Shown one piece after another: positions 12,401-22,403 of a stretch of DNA of 64,000 nt (its first letter is position 1; the number at the start of each line of letters is the position of its first letter). The DNA lies in assembly GCA_905221615.1 (NCBI GenBank), contig CAJNDT010003124.1, positions 618,942 through 682,941 on the forward strand, in the 5' to 3' direction. The notes below the pieces were generated by a model, which was not told where the DNA came from, did no database searches, and saw only the letters and a program-made list of their open reading frames with translations. Position numbers and translations under genes: made by a program. Source of the stretch: Symbiodinium sp. CCMP2592 (taxonomy: Eukaryota; Sar; Dinophyceae; Suessiales; Symbiodiniaceae).

Positions 12401-15400
12401 GATTACCTACCCTAAAGGGTAGGGTAATGTAGGAACCTGATTAAGAACCCTGGGGCTTTCTTAGGGCTCTTTTTATGGAATCTACTATTTTAAGCTTATT
12501 GATCGAGGGTTTCTTGATCAGATTCCTACATTATTATAGTATTATAGTACCCTTATAGATCCCTTATAGTAGCCCTTATAGACCCCTTTAAAGGAACCCT
12601 AACAAAGGCCCAAACTCCCGACCGCAGGCCTCAAGAGGAGGTCCGAAGGCGCAGAGGGTCCCAAGATACTACAGCTACGATGATGATATACATCCTCGGG
12701 TTCCTTTAAAGCTGTCAGGGTACCTTTAAGGGGTTCCTTGAAGGGACCTATAGAGTTTTAGGGTTACGGTTTAGGGTTGATGATATACATCCTGCATTCC
12801 CTGATGAAAGGGCCCTAAACTTTAAACTATGGGAATTATGGCTTATTTCTTATTATGGGTAATGCAGCTTTATATCATCAGGCATATTATGAATTAGGCC
12901 CATAACAGCTTCCTAATCCTGGTTTTGGGGTGTCCTAGTTTAAATCCATCACAGTAGTATACACGGACCCTCTTGGAATTCATTGATATTATAAACCCCC
13001 GCAATCTACACTCATACTATACACTACCCGCAGAATCCTATTCCAGCCATCACAGGCCACGATGACTTCTGAACCCTCAATAGTTACACGAACCCTGTCC
13101 TGCGCTCTGTTTCTAAACCCTCAACCCCAGGCCCTTGACCCCTCCACTTTTAACCCGAAGACCCTAACAAGGCCCTAACACCCTAAACCCTGAACCCTAA
13201 ACCTTCAACCCTAAGCCCTTAACCCTCAACGTTCAACCCTAAGCTCCAAACCCTGAGAGAAGGCCTGGGCCAGAGACGAGGGCGTGCATGGTGCAGACCG
13301 TGGAAACCTGTCATCCTATGCCTTCACGCCGCTCGGTGAGGTCGATGGGAAGTAAGTTTTACAGGGTTTAGGACCTTCAGGATTTACAGGGTTGAAGTTT
13401 AGAGTTCAGGGCTTAGGGTTTAGAGTTGGGTTTAAAGGGTTTAGCTTTAAAGCTTTAGTGTTCAGGGTTAAGGGTTTAGAGGGTTTAGGGCTTAGAGCTC
13501 CTTCCATAGTTACTGCGGCAGCAGGAGCAGTCACTAGGCCTTCAAGTCGGCGGGAGGCAGAGCTGGGCTTTTGAATTGAGCTGTTTACTTCATCCCTACA
13601 CCCTACGCCCTAAGTATTCCAGATCTTGTGAAGCTATTTGTTGTTTCCAATGCTGTCCTCACTCTTCGCGGTTCCTTGTTTGTCCGCAGAGTTCGCAGAG
13701 TGCTGCAGCGGCAGCAGTCACAGGAGCTGGGGATGCCGATCTTTCCAATGAAGATTAAGCCCTAAATTTACTCATGGTAGTGTACAGTGACCCTTCAGCA
13801 GAACTCTGCTGAAATTTCGCTGAAGTGATTCCAGGTCTCCTCACATATTGCAGCCTCCCTGGAGCAGAAACCAAATGTGTTTAGCAGAGACATGTCTACA
13901 ATTCGAGAATCCTTGCGGACGAAAGGAAGCCTAAGAGGGGCTGAGGTTCAAATACCCTAGCGGGAATCAGTATAAAGGTATAAGACCCCTACTCTCAACC
14001 TATCCCCTCAACCCTAACCCAAGGAACCCTAGACAATCGAAGCCGATGCCCTGGCTTCGAGGCTCATGGTTATTTTCTACATGCAAATGCGCGGGGTGCT
14101 GCCGTGCTTACAAAGAGAGGCGCTCTTGAACCCAGTGTGGTACTCTGAAGGTGGACAAAGGTACAATGTAGCCATGGAGGACTGGGCCGGCATAGTAAAC
14201 AGCCTTAAACCCTAAAAACCGAAACCCTAACCCTGTACCGACCGCAGGTTGGAACTGATGTGCGAACAGTGGGTTTGGGTGCTCATTTTCTGCTGCATCT
14301 TGTCCAGCGAACCGAAACACCACGCTAAGCCCCTAGGCACCAGAACACCACCGCTGAACCTTTGAGTTCTAAATCCCTGAACCCAAACGCGCCCGGCAGA
14401 CGTCACAGAAAGATGCCGATGCAGGATGACGGCGACTGCAGCCACCCTGGTGGTCCTGTTAGTTTCCCTGACTTTGCACGATTCTACCATGACGAGTTCG
14501 ACTGGGGCGAGCGGGTCGTGTCTGTACGAACTGGAGAGAGTGCTCCTCCCGAGGTGCACCCGGGGTTTATTAATTACGTAAGGGGTACCACAATCAGGGC
14601 TCCGTTTGACAAGGGTTCGACTATTTTCGGTCTTTCGTTTGGGTTCTTTGTTTTCCGAATTTTGGTTGAACTTGCACTGATAAGCAAGCCGAATCCCCAA
14701 GCCATTTGTAGTTGCTATAAGTTCCACAGCCGTAAAGCTTTCATTAGCAGCTGTAAACGAGTTTGGGTGTGCCGGGAGTCGGGAGTGGGAAAGGACAAAA
14801 AACAATGCTACCGAATTGAGGCAGCCCTTGTCCATGTCCATAATACAAACAACACCCATACCGGTGCGATTGAACTCTTCAACTCCAAAACCCATGCCCT
14901 TCCACCCTAAACTGAGCTTTGGAGTACAATATGTTTCTTCTTCTTTCTGTAAGGAACCATTATGAAGTTAAGAGTTTACATTTTTTCTGCCCGGTTACTT
15001 AAAAGCCCAGTGAAACCCTTCAACCCTAAGCCCCTCAACCCAAAACTCTCACAGCATCTTCTTATGGCTCGAAGCCACAGATGGTCGTCAACGAAGGAAA
15101 CCCCCAGTGTACCCTTATATAGGGTTGAAGGGATTTGAGTTCGAGGCTTAGGGATGAACGGCCTTAACCCTGCTGAAACCATCAGCGCGGCAGATTTTAA
15201 ATCCAACGCTATGTGGGTCCTCTAACTTCCCCTATGCTTGCGGTCGTTTTTGCTGTCGACGGGCTTTTGCATTCCCAGGCCCCGAAGTACTTGAAGGCTC
15301 ATGGGACTTAGTAAGTAAGGTTATAAGTAGGTCATAATTAGGACAACCCCAGTTAGGGGACTTATAACCCCAATTATAACCTACTTACTAAGTCCCATGA

Positions 15401-16488
15401 TCCTCTAAGTATGAGCTCCGTGGAACCCAGAGGAGATGACTGGAAAACCCCCGACTGTCGGCAGGAGTACCCCGATCTGAAGATGAAGCCCAGAAGCGGC
15501 ATCACTGATGAAGAGTGGGATTACTTCCTGCACATCGAGGACGCATCTGTGTTAGGGTTTAGGGTTTAGGGTGTTGTTGTCTTCATGTCCATGCCGGCAT
15601 GTCTTTACGTACCGCTGCACATAGCAGTAAAGCTCGTGTGTGTTTCGAAGCCTCTGCTTGGTGACGATGATCATCTTCACTGCGACTGTTGCTGCCTCGA
15701 CTGCATTTGCATACGGATAAGTGGTAGGACGTATAAACGCTAAGCCCATATAGCAGTACTATCAGCATAGTTCAGGGTTAAGCGTAGGGTTTGAGCTCTC
15801 AGCTCTTGACTCATTTTTTTGGGTTTTGGGCTTCAGAGTTTTGGGACTCGGGGCCTAAATTCGGAATTTTGGGTTTAGGGTTTAAGAATTCAAGCCTCGC
15901 CGGAGGTGCTCTGGAGCATCCTCGGGTTGCAGGTTGTAGGGTTTAGGGTGCAGGGTGTTCTGGATGTATTCGCGTTTAGTGACGCAAGTAAGTTTGAAAG
16001 CTCCGTTGTTGGCATCATGTCTGCTTCTAGCAACAGTCACGCGCGACGCTACATGTTTATTACAATGTCACCTAGAGAAAGGAGACGTTTCAGTTTGAGA
16101 CAGAAGCCCTAACTTCAACCGCTACGCTTCCTACCACCCCGACTACCGAACCCTAAACCCTATAAACCCTAAACCCTATACATAAATCCCAAACCCTATA
16201 AACCCTATGCCAACAACCCTAAACCCCCAACCCTAAACCCTAAACCCCCAACCCTAAACCCCTAAACCCCTAAACCCTAAACCCCCAAACCCAAGAGTCT
16301 CAAAGCCACCTTCCAGGATCCCTTCGACACGCAGCGCAACTTGAATTGCGTCCTTGCTCCGGGCAGCAACTACCGACTGTGGGAGGTCTCTCCGGGATCA
16401 TGGCCCAGTTGAGGGTTGAAGATGATCTTAGATAGTGCCCCCATTCTGCAACAGTTGGATAACATTTTTAGTGTAGGTGTACATAATT

Positions 16489-16533
<45 letters not shown>

Positions 16534-16556
16534 GCATATACATGCTCAACATATTC

Positions 16557-16587
<31 letters not shown>

Positions 16588-17200
16588 TATATATATATAT
16601 ATATATATACGTTAGTCATCGTTGATCTCCGCTCTACAGGAAAGTGGAACCATGCTATTCAAACATCCTGCTAGACGCTCTCATCCTGACTAGTTCTATG
16701 AAGCAAACACAACAGCAACAAAATCACCCCAATGCCTCCAGTTCTCGGCCCTTGATGTGAAGTCCTTTTACTACTCATGCAGGATATATCCGAACCCAGC
16801 ATTGTTTCCGAACACCCCCTTTTTTGAACCCAAGTCGAAGTGGTTATTGGGAGGCTCTCGGCAGAGCAAAGCGGCAGCGTCGGTGGGTAGGGCGATCCGG
16901 GCCAAGGAAGGCAGGCTGACAGAGGCGTGGCCCCGGAAATTAAAGTTTGTTGGGCTTCGGGTTGAGCATGCAGGGTTTACCTGAACCTAAATAACCTACT
17001 TGTCAGGGTTCCTCGTTATGTTTCCTTATGGGTAATGTCCTTTATAGAAGTTGAAAAGATCGTTTTCTGAAGGGATGTTTACGTTGTTGTCAGACACCAC
17101 CTAGGTAATCGGGCTACTAGGGTGAGCTGCAAAGTTTGCACTTCAGGACCTGATGTCGGCCGGCGCGGTTTCCAGAATGAGTGGCAGCTGGCAAGATTGA
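9433..17200 (+). CDS. Cid1/TUTase-like nucleotidyltransferase (non-canonical poly(A)/poly(U) polymerase)
   Basis: Proposed exons: 9433-9500, 9664-9774, 9890-10143, 11425-11485, 13263-13327, 14062-14176, 14248-14268, 14425-14537, 15431-15539, 16317-16385, 16865-16924, 17147-17200 (TGA 17198-17200). Frames agree at every junction. The Pol-beta nucleotidyltransferase signature is split by an intron: FGSSVNGFGDSSS joined to DVDVVL gives GS-x(n)-SDVD with two catalytic Asp; the third is in IDCDLSVNN. Then follow AKVPIIK, KLLKSYADFDLR, AWARDEGVHGADRGNLSSYAF joined to TLMVIFYMQMRGVLPCLQ, FARFYHDEFDWG, and the PAP-associated signature LHIE joined to DPFDTQRNL. Family members add U or A to RNA 3' ends in mRNA or small-RNA turnover; the substrate cannot be told here. 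Donors are three GT, four GC and four GA. The first exon may extend upstream with more 5' exons; the 21-nt exon 7 is the least certain. Confidence 0.88.
9501..9663 (+). mobile_element. Introner-like element forming a GT-AG intron (family CTGGGTTCTTGTT)
   Basis: Element 9505-9663 begins CTGGGTTCTTGTT and ends AACAAGAACCCAG. It is flanked by the 4-bp duplication GTAA (9501-9504 and 9664-9667). The first GTAA gives the donor GT; the element's terminal CAG gives the acceptor. Removing 9501-9663 restores an uninterrupted frame (...IPYP then VRVQHVIRR...) in the nucleotidyltransferase gene. Confidence 0.88.
9775..9889 (+). mobile_element. Introner-like element forming a GA-AG intron (family CTGGGTTCTTGTT)
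   Basis: Second copy of the same family in the next intron: starts CTGGGCTCTTGTT at 9779 and ends AACAAGAACCCAG at 9889. The 4-bp duplication is GATG (9775-9778 and 9890-9893). The first GATG gives a GA donor. Removal reconstitutes the catalytic SDVDV motif exactly, which fixes the intron boundaries. Confidence 0.88.
10214..10319. mobile_element. MITE-like inverted repeat with 8-bp target duplication
   Basis: Ends TTGGGTACTGCCCCC / GGGGGCAGTACCCAA, flanked by ACCATACT on both sides (10206-10213 and 10320-10327). Same family as 7314-7424. It lies within the third nucleotidyltransferase intron (10144-11424). Confidence 0.8.
10429..10550. repeat. Inverted repeat in intron
   Basis: Arms AAAGGGGAAAAGGAGGGACCC and GGGTCCCTCCTTTTACCCC around an AT-rich centre. 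Located in the third nucleotidyltransferase intron. Confidence 0.6.
10621..10732. mobile_element. Inverted repeat, family TATAGGGGCCTTAATA
   Basis: Ends TATAGGGGCCTTAGTAA and TATTAAGGCCCCCAT, with an internal block TATAATGGGCCCCCAAACC. Related copies at 41966, 45028 and 45563 keep the same block order, so this is a dispersed family. Confidence 0.6.
10770..10876. repeat. GC-rich hairpin
   Basis: Left arm GGGGGAGTAGGAGGGAGGGG pairs with right arm CCCCTACCCCCCTCCCCCTA; loop includes CCCATAATAAGGACATGC. Purine/pyrimidine strand asymmetry could also allow unusual DNA structure. Confidence 0.6.
11115..11213. mobile_element. Inverted repeat, family GGTTGATGATATAAA
   Basis: Ends GGTTGATGATATAAACCCTG and CAGGGTTTATGTCATCGACC. 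Copies at 12775 and 19315 share ends and the internal ACTATGG...TATTCCTTA blocks. Confidence 0.65.
11241..11344. mobile_element. Inverted repeat, family CCATATGGGAGTTTCCG
   Basis: Left arm ATGTGGGAGTTTCCGAAAAT, right end TTTTCGGAAGCTTTAA (degenerate). Internal ACCCTAAATAGTAGGATCC is shared with the copies at 7643, 26750 and 43750. In intron. Confidence 0.6.
11500..11995. repeat. Near-tandem duplication with inverted terminal copy
   Basis: The motif ACCTTTGGTTAGTAGGGAAT recurs at about 11511, 11592, 11708, 11787 and 11901, and in inverted form at 11955-11990. Two units of roughly 200 bp (about 11510-11705 and 11706-11900) share GGCTCCTTTAAAGGGATC and TATAAGGGATCTCT blocks. Part is repeated inverted at 12541-12602. 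All within the fourth nucleotidyltransferase intron (11486-13262). Confidence 0.65.
12020..12136. mobile_element. Inverted repeat, family CCATATGGGAGTTTCCG (left end eroded)
   Basis: Right end TTTCGGAAACTCCCACTTA and internal GGACCCTACTATTTAGG match family copies; the left arm is degenerate (ATTCCAGGAAATTAGGGGTA). In intron. Confidence 0.5.
12775..12882. mobile_element. Inverted repeat, family GGTTGATGATATAAA
   Basis: Ends GGTTGATGATATACATCCTG and a degenerate complement CAGCTTTATATCATCAGGC. Same family as 11115 and 19315; in the fourth nucleotidyltransferase intron. Confidence 0.6.
13118..13257. repeat. Degenerate CCCTAAA telomere-like array
   Basis: Runs of CCCTAAACCCTGAACCCTAA with mutations, just upstream of the exon at 13263. 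An example of the telomere-like filler found in most introns here. Confidence 0.7.
15287..15409. mobile_element. Inverted repeat, family GGGACTTAGTAAGTAGG, intronic
   Basis: Starts GTACTTGAAGG and ends CCTCTAAG; inner arms GGGACTTAGTAAGTAAGG and CCTACTTACTAAGTCCC. GT at the left and AG at the right edge mean it could itself be an intron around a tiny exon (15279-15286). My preferred model has it lying inside intron 14538-15430. Copies at 18706, 27437, 42382 and 61600. Confidence 0.65.
16139..16292. repeat. CCCTAAA telomere-like array
   Basis: Mostly CCCTAAA and CCCCTAAA units with CCCTATA variants, ending 24 bp before the exon that encodes DPFD. Intronic. Confidence 0.85.
16486..16608. repeat. 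AT and TATG microsatellite
   Basis: (TA)n with GTATGTATG units, in the intron between 16386 and 16864. Confidence 0.9.
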
Positions 17201-18132
17201 CTTTGCTCCCAAGTCAAGCTCAAGGTGTTCCGGGTGTAGGTAGGACGTATGGGAACTATCGCGAACTCTTATTATGTATCTGTGTGGTGCCTAGAAGACC
17301 TAGAATCCTATATTATGTTCGAGTTCACAGTACGTGCGGCTCCATAGTAGTTCTGTTGAGGCTTCATATTTAAAATCCTATAAGGTACGTCCCGAAAGAA
17401 GCTATATACTACTATGGAGCCTATGTGCATAGCAGCTTCGACACTGACTGCGTGGCATCGGTTCTTACGGGCTGAACTCTTTCAGTTGCCTGAGGGTAAT
17501 AAGGCAGCTCAACATCCGGAAACTGGATTGAATATGAGGGGTAACTATGGGTGCTTGATCCCTAACTAGACTGTGGCCAAACGAGAGTTTCATCTGCCAG
17601 GAACCAGACTTCCGGTGGATCAAACCGTTGATTGTCTGCCCTTCCCGGTCTCCAAACTTCCGCATGCCCCTCAATTTGTCCACTCAGCGGTTTCGAGTTT
17701 AGGATTTATCGCTTGGCCTCTCTGGTGTCGTGTCATCGATTCGACGGCATTCTTGTGAATTTGCTTCCCTGTCAGCACTATCTGTTGTACCTCGTCGCTT
17801 GCTTTGTATGATAAGCGGAACAATAGTAAAATTTAGAGCACATTCCATAATCAAGCGGTCTGGGAGTCTGCCGCTTCGGCTTTATTGTCCATATTATACA
17901 TATTGGTCGGACTGCGAAAAAACGTGGCACTGGCAGCGACTGCAACTTACAGGGGCTTCACGTGGAGTGTTAAGTGTTTCATGGGGGCAAGCAAGAAGGG
18001 ATCTGTCATGAACCACAAAAAACAGGGGCCGAAATAATTACCAATACCATTTCCGGGGGTTCCTCAGTGTTAGTATAGTATAATGGGCCCTAACACCCCA
18101 TTCTAAGTGTTAAGGCACCTACAGTAAGATAA
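17201..18132. other. Spacer with two inverted-repeat remnants
   Basis: No exon with recognisable motif. Holds an inverted repeat at 17337-17421 (arms CGGCTCCATAGTAG / CTACTATGGAGCC) and a piece of the TATAATGGGCCC family near 18075-18115. Small ORFs here have no features I recognise. Confidence 0.5.
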
Positions 18133-20399
18133 GCAGACAAAAGGGGCAAGGTTGATTGTGACCTTCGGGCACATGCCTGCAACAAGAGCGTTTGGCCGAT
18201 GCCAGCCGCCTTCAACGCAAAAAATGCCTGCCGCGGTTTAGGGTTCCGGGTTTAGGATTCAGGCAGGATTTAGGGTTTAGAATTTAGGGTGTAGGGTTTA
18301 GGGTTATAGTTGCTTTTCTGATATCCCATGCCGGTGTGTTCGGGAACTGCTCACAACTAGCTATTGCCCGTGCGCTCGTGTTCAGTACCCTTCGCAGGCA
18401 AACTGGCTTATTGTTGTGATAGCCGTGGAGCACTGGAACTTGTAAAGCCCCTTCTAATTAAGCCCCTAAACCCTGAAGCCTAAACCGTAAGCTCTCAACC
18501 TTGGAACTCGAAGACAGTATGAAGGCTTCATAGAGTTCGGCTTCACCCCGTTTCTGTGTACCCTGAACCCCCTAAAACCCCAAAGCCCCAAGCCGTAAAA
18601 CCCGAAAACCTGAAACCCTCAACCCCAAGGCCCGAAAACCTAAAGCCTCAAAGCCCTGAGCCGTAAACCCTAAGACCCATTAGTGGTGGGTCGGCTTACC
18701 AAACTTGAAAGGGCAGGGGACTTAGTAAGTAGGTTATCATTAGGGCTATAATTGGGATAATACCACGTAGGGTACTGACAACTTTACTTTAACCTCGCTA
18801 TAACCTACTTACAAGTCCCCTGCCCCTCCAAGAACTCGTCCGTCCATGGGAGGTCGAAAGGTGGCAAGGGCGGCAAGTTCGGCAAAGGCACCGAATGGGT
18901 TTTCACGAAACATGCCTCACATGTGTTAGTATGTCATGTATACAGTGTATACGGTAACGTAGAGTACATGACATAACATGAAATAGTGTATTTAATAACA
19001 AAAAACATAACATAGATAAATATTTTATGACATAGTGTATTTAATAACCAAAACATAACATAGAGAATTATTTTTGTTTTATATGATGTACCGTATGATG
19101 AAGAGGACGTTCGGCTCCTGTCTCTGGTAGCAACGTCTCGCAAAGGCGCCAAAGGGGGCGGCAAACCCGGCAAAGGCAAATTTAGCGCCTCAGCTGACAA
19201 AATGGCAGCGACCTGGGGTTCACCCCAAGGGTCCAAACGGTTTAAGGTTTTGGGTTTAGGGTTTAGGGTTTAGGGACGGTTAAGGGTTTAGGGTTTAGGG
19301 TTTAGGGTTTAGGGTTGGCTGATGATATAAATCCTGCACTACCTTCAGGACCCGAAACTATGGGAATTATGCTATATTCCTTATTATGGGTAATGCAGGT
19401 TTTACATCATCAACCGAAGGACCCAATAATTAAGTACTCGGTTTTAGGATAGTAGTTATGTAGGTTAGGATTTTGGAGAGTATATGATTATTATTGTAGG
19501 TACTTGGACCCTTGGGGTTCAGGGTTTAGAGGTCTGGAAGATTTGGAGTTAGAGTTTATAAGTTTTAAAGGTCTAGAAGATTTAGTGTTGGAGGTTATAA
19601 AGGCTTGGGATATGTCGGGCCTCGGGCTTCCCGGTCTTAGGACATTGAGGGTTAAGGGTTCAGATTTACAAGGTAATGTCATCTAGCAGTAGCAATAGTA
19701 GCAGCAATCGGCAGTACTACGGTAGTTGTAGACTTGGGAAGAGCGATAGACAGTAACTGCTGTTTTCGAAGGATAACGCATTTGGTGCTAGTAATCACGG
19801 GACGTAGAACCGTACTGGTTGTGATCGCATATGGAGACATCAGAACCTTCCAGTAGTTGGCAGGTATGCGGGCAGGTATCTGCTTTGTACGGAGCTACAA
19901 AGATCCCGTCTCACATCCTTCGTTCTTCGTGGAGAATCCGGAGGTTTTCGTGGGCCAGTTAAGATGCGTCGAGCCCTCAACCCAAAATACCTTCGAGAAG
20001 AGATACAGATCAGGGCTTGTGCGGGCCATCGCCAACTCCAGTCTACAGATTTGTCGGGTTTAGGGCTTTGGTTCTTGAACTAGCTCAGCAACAACTGCTT
20101 GAACAGTCTACTCTGCTGTGCACATGTCTGTAGGGGGTACAAGCAATTTCTCCAGTGTGCCCTCAAGCCGAGGCTCAAAAACCCACATCGGACACCCCAT
20201 CCCAATCACATTCCCTGAGAGCTGCATACAATACGACCCTCATACCCTGAACCCCAGCACCCAATGCCAGAACCCAAACCCTAAACTCGAATCCCTATAG
20301 ACCAACCCCGAGAGTCATACGAATTATGACAATAACAAAAAGATGAAGAAATCTAAATTGTACATAAGCAATTATTGCTATTATTACTATTACTACTAT

Positions 20400-20485
<86 letters not shown>

Positions 20486-20640
20486 TTACTATTATTATTA
20501 TTAGTATTATTTCTATTATTACTACTAAAGGCTCTCAAGCTCAGCACTTCCAAGGTGGAACCCCCGGGCCTCTCAGCGTTTTTCGCCCTGGTCCTCCCGC
20601 GGGCATGCCGAAGGGCGGCAAGGGATGGGCAAAGCCGGCG
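18133..20640 (+). CDS. Exons of a Gly/Lys-rich protein, function unknown
   Basis: Candidate exons: 18133-18234 (frame DKRGKVDCDLRAH..., donor GTTTAGGG), 18829-18915 (SKGGKGGKFGKGTEWVF), about 19120-19235 (SRKGAKGGGKPGKGKFSA) and about 20550-20640 (GPPAGMPKGGKGWAKP). They share a strand and an unusual GGK/GKG composition, which is why I group them. The intron before 18829 is an inverted-repeat element that may use a GC donor near 18697. Joining phases are not all resolved and missing exons are likely. Basic Gly-rich regions often bind nucleic acid, but that is only a suggestion. Confidence 0.45.
18706..18828. mobile_element. Inverted repeat, family GGGACTTAGTAAGTAGG
   Basis: Left AACTTGAAAGGGCAGGGGAC, right GTCCCCTGCCCCTCCAAG, followed directly by coding-like AACTCGTCC. 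The terminal AG could serve as acceptor. Confidence 0.65.
18970..19075. repeat. Two direct copies of a 50-60 bp AT-rich unit
   Basis: TAGTGTATTTAATAAC followed by AAAACATAACATAGA occurs near 18978 and 19034. Likely within an intron of the Gly/Lys-rich gene. Confidence 0.7.
19236..19415. mobile_element. TTTAGGG array plus inverted repeat, family GGTTGATGATATAAA
   Basis: TTTAGGG array 19236-19314, then an element 19315-19415 with ends GGCTGATGATATAAATCCTG and GCAGGTTTTACATCATCAACC minus its last base. Same family as 11115 and 12775. Confidence 0.65.
20377..20525. repeat. (TAC)n / (ATT)n microsatellite
   Basis: About 35 TAC repeats flanked by TATTAT units. Long poly-Leu and poly-Ser reading frames across it are artefacts of the repeat. 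Confidence 0.95.
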
Positions 20641-20724
20641 ATTTTGCTGGGTTTTGGATTACAGGATTGAGGGTTTAGGATTTCGGGGTTAGGTTCTAGG
20701 GTGTAGGGTTTAGGATTTATCAAG

Positions 20725-20998
20725 GGTTTCCCTACGCGTGCTCCCTCTACTTTCGTGCTGCAAAGATTTGTGCATTCCACCTCGCGGTGCAAGGAGGAGT
20801 TGAGGCAGCACGGATGTATTCAAAACCAGGCAGCACGCACTTTTTTGACGAATGCTCCGAGATTTTGTGGTTTAGGGAAGTTTTGGCTTTATCTAAAGAT
20901 ACTGCATTCCACTTCAACGTTTTGTGCGCTACAGAGGCAGCACGCAAAAATCTTTGGAGCACGCAGTGCGAGGCAGCATGCGTAGGGAAACCGTTGAA
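20725..20998. repeat. Imperfect long palindrome, about 270 bp
   Basis: Ends GGGTTTCCCTACGCGTGCT and GCATGCGTAGGGAAACC pair, and pairing continues through GTGCTGCAAAGATTTGTGC / GCACGCAAAAATCTTTGGAGC. Both strands therefore give similar short ORFs. Unlike the other elements it is GC-normal and lacks a TTATTA centre. Confidence 0.65.
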
Positions 20999-21580
20999 TT
21001 TAGGGGTATAGAGTTTAGGGTTTAGGATTTAGATTCTAGGTTTAGGAAGAGGAGATGTCTATAGTTTACAATTTTGGCACTTCAGAATCGCTGACAACCC
21101 TGCGGACTGCGTCGAAACCCTCTGTCTCAAACAGATTCTAAGCCCTCACTCACTTGCACACTCCCAAGTTTCAAAGCCTGATCCCTACACCTTAATTCCT
21201 AAACCCTATAAACCCTAAAGCTCTAAACCCCATAAACCCTATACACCCTAAACCCCATAACCCTAAAACCCTAAACCCTAACCCTGTAATCCTGAACCCT
21301 AAAAACCCCGAACCCCTGATCCCTATTCAACCCCGAAAGCCAGGATGCCCCGAGGCCAGAAAGACGGGAACGGTCGGTGAGCCCAGCATTACTGGGCTCT
21401 GGGTTTGGGTTTGGGGGTTTAGGGTTTGAGGTTTGGGGTTCAGGGCTCTGGGTCTAAGGTTTGCGGAGTTTAGGGTTTGGGGTTGTAGGGTTTTTGGCTG
21501 TTAGTCGCGAGCATAAAAAATGGTGTACACATAGTTTCTGCAAGCCTGCCTGTACCGATACCCATTTTTATAGACTTGAC

Positions 21581-21688
21581 CGTAAGGGTCCATGTACCCA
21601 AATAGTGTCTACTTTGGGCGCAATGTACCAAGTATGGGGAGTACTTTAAGGCCACAATATAAACTATTTGGGTACATGTACCCTTAGG
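21581..21688. mobile_element. Inverted repeat, family AAGGGTCCATGTACCC
   Basis: Ends AAGGGTCCATGTACCCAAAT and ATTTGGGTACATGTACCCTT. Copies at 32258 (degenerate), 35791 and 61331. Confidence 0.65.
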
Positions 21689-22121
21689 CTGAGCCTTATA
21701 TAGCTTACGTATCCGTAAGCCAATGCCGTAGAATCCTTGCCTCGAATCTCTAGACCTTAAACAGCTGGCACGCTGAGATCCTAAACTGTCTACAGTAGAA
21801 GCCGAAAAGCTCGATCCTTAAGAGTAACGTATAGGGAATCCCAGCACTATTTGGCCTTAACCTGGTTTCCAACTTTATGGGGTCTAGTCTACACCCTGAA
21901 GTTTACGAGCTGTTGCTTGTATTAGATCTCAGGGTTTTTGAACCCTAAACCCTAGACCCTATGGACGTAGCCATTTTGGCTCAAGTCCTGGCTCCGATTG
22001 AGTCAAGCGATTTCATCCATGAGATTTAATCTAGATTATAAGGTTTGCTCAGACTGACATTACAGATTGCAGTTCACTTGAATATGTGCACTTGATCTGC
22101 TTTTAATTGAATCTGTGTGCC
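21689..22121. other. Non-coding spacer before the long ORF
   Basis: Holds a partial repeat related to the AGCCAGAAAGTTGGAAC family (about 21795-21880) and a few CCCTAAA units. No promoter motif that I can recognise. Confidence 0.4.
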
Positions 22122-22382
22122 ATGAGTAAACTGTTGGGACTCCCTTCGCGCGTCTATGCCCACGTCCTCATCTTCGAGGTGAGAGTCGCTCCTATTAGAC
22201 AGTGGCTTCGAGCTGCCGTCCAGGATGTCGTCAACGACGTTGGAGCACGGAAAGGCCGCGACGCAATCGACTGCAATTGGACAGTCAATGGAATCGCTGA
22301 AATCCTTTTGGCGTATCTGATGGCATTTAACTATGCTACGGTTCGCAAAGGACTTCGCGGCGTCGACCTGCCTGCCCGTTAA
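22122..22382 (+). CDS. Upstream in-frame ORF segment, possibly the 5' part of the next ORF
   Basis: Starts ATG AGT AAA CTG and runs to TAA at 22380-22382. It is in the same frame as the 1007-codon ORF starting at 22404, separated by one stop and seven codons. Both have similar G/C-rich codon use, suggesting one longer frame cut by a single nonsense codon, or two adjacent ORFs. No domain recognised; residues such as FEVRVAPIRQWLRAAVQDVV look like ordinary folded protein. Confidence 0.45.
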   Translation: MSKLLGLPSRVYAHVLIFEVRVAPIRQWLRAAVQDVVNDVGARKGRDAIDCNWTVNGIAEILLAYLMAFNYATVRKGLRGVDLPAR

Positions 22383-22403
22383 GGTCAATGGCATCGAAGC
22401 TGC

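Noticed and set aside
20353..20692. Long poly-Leu and poly-Ser reading frames
   Set aside because: They arise from a TAC trinucleotide microsatellite and have no protein-like sequence outside it.
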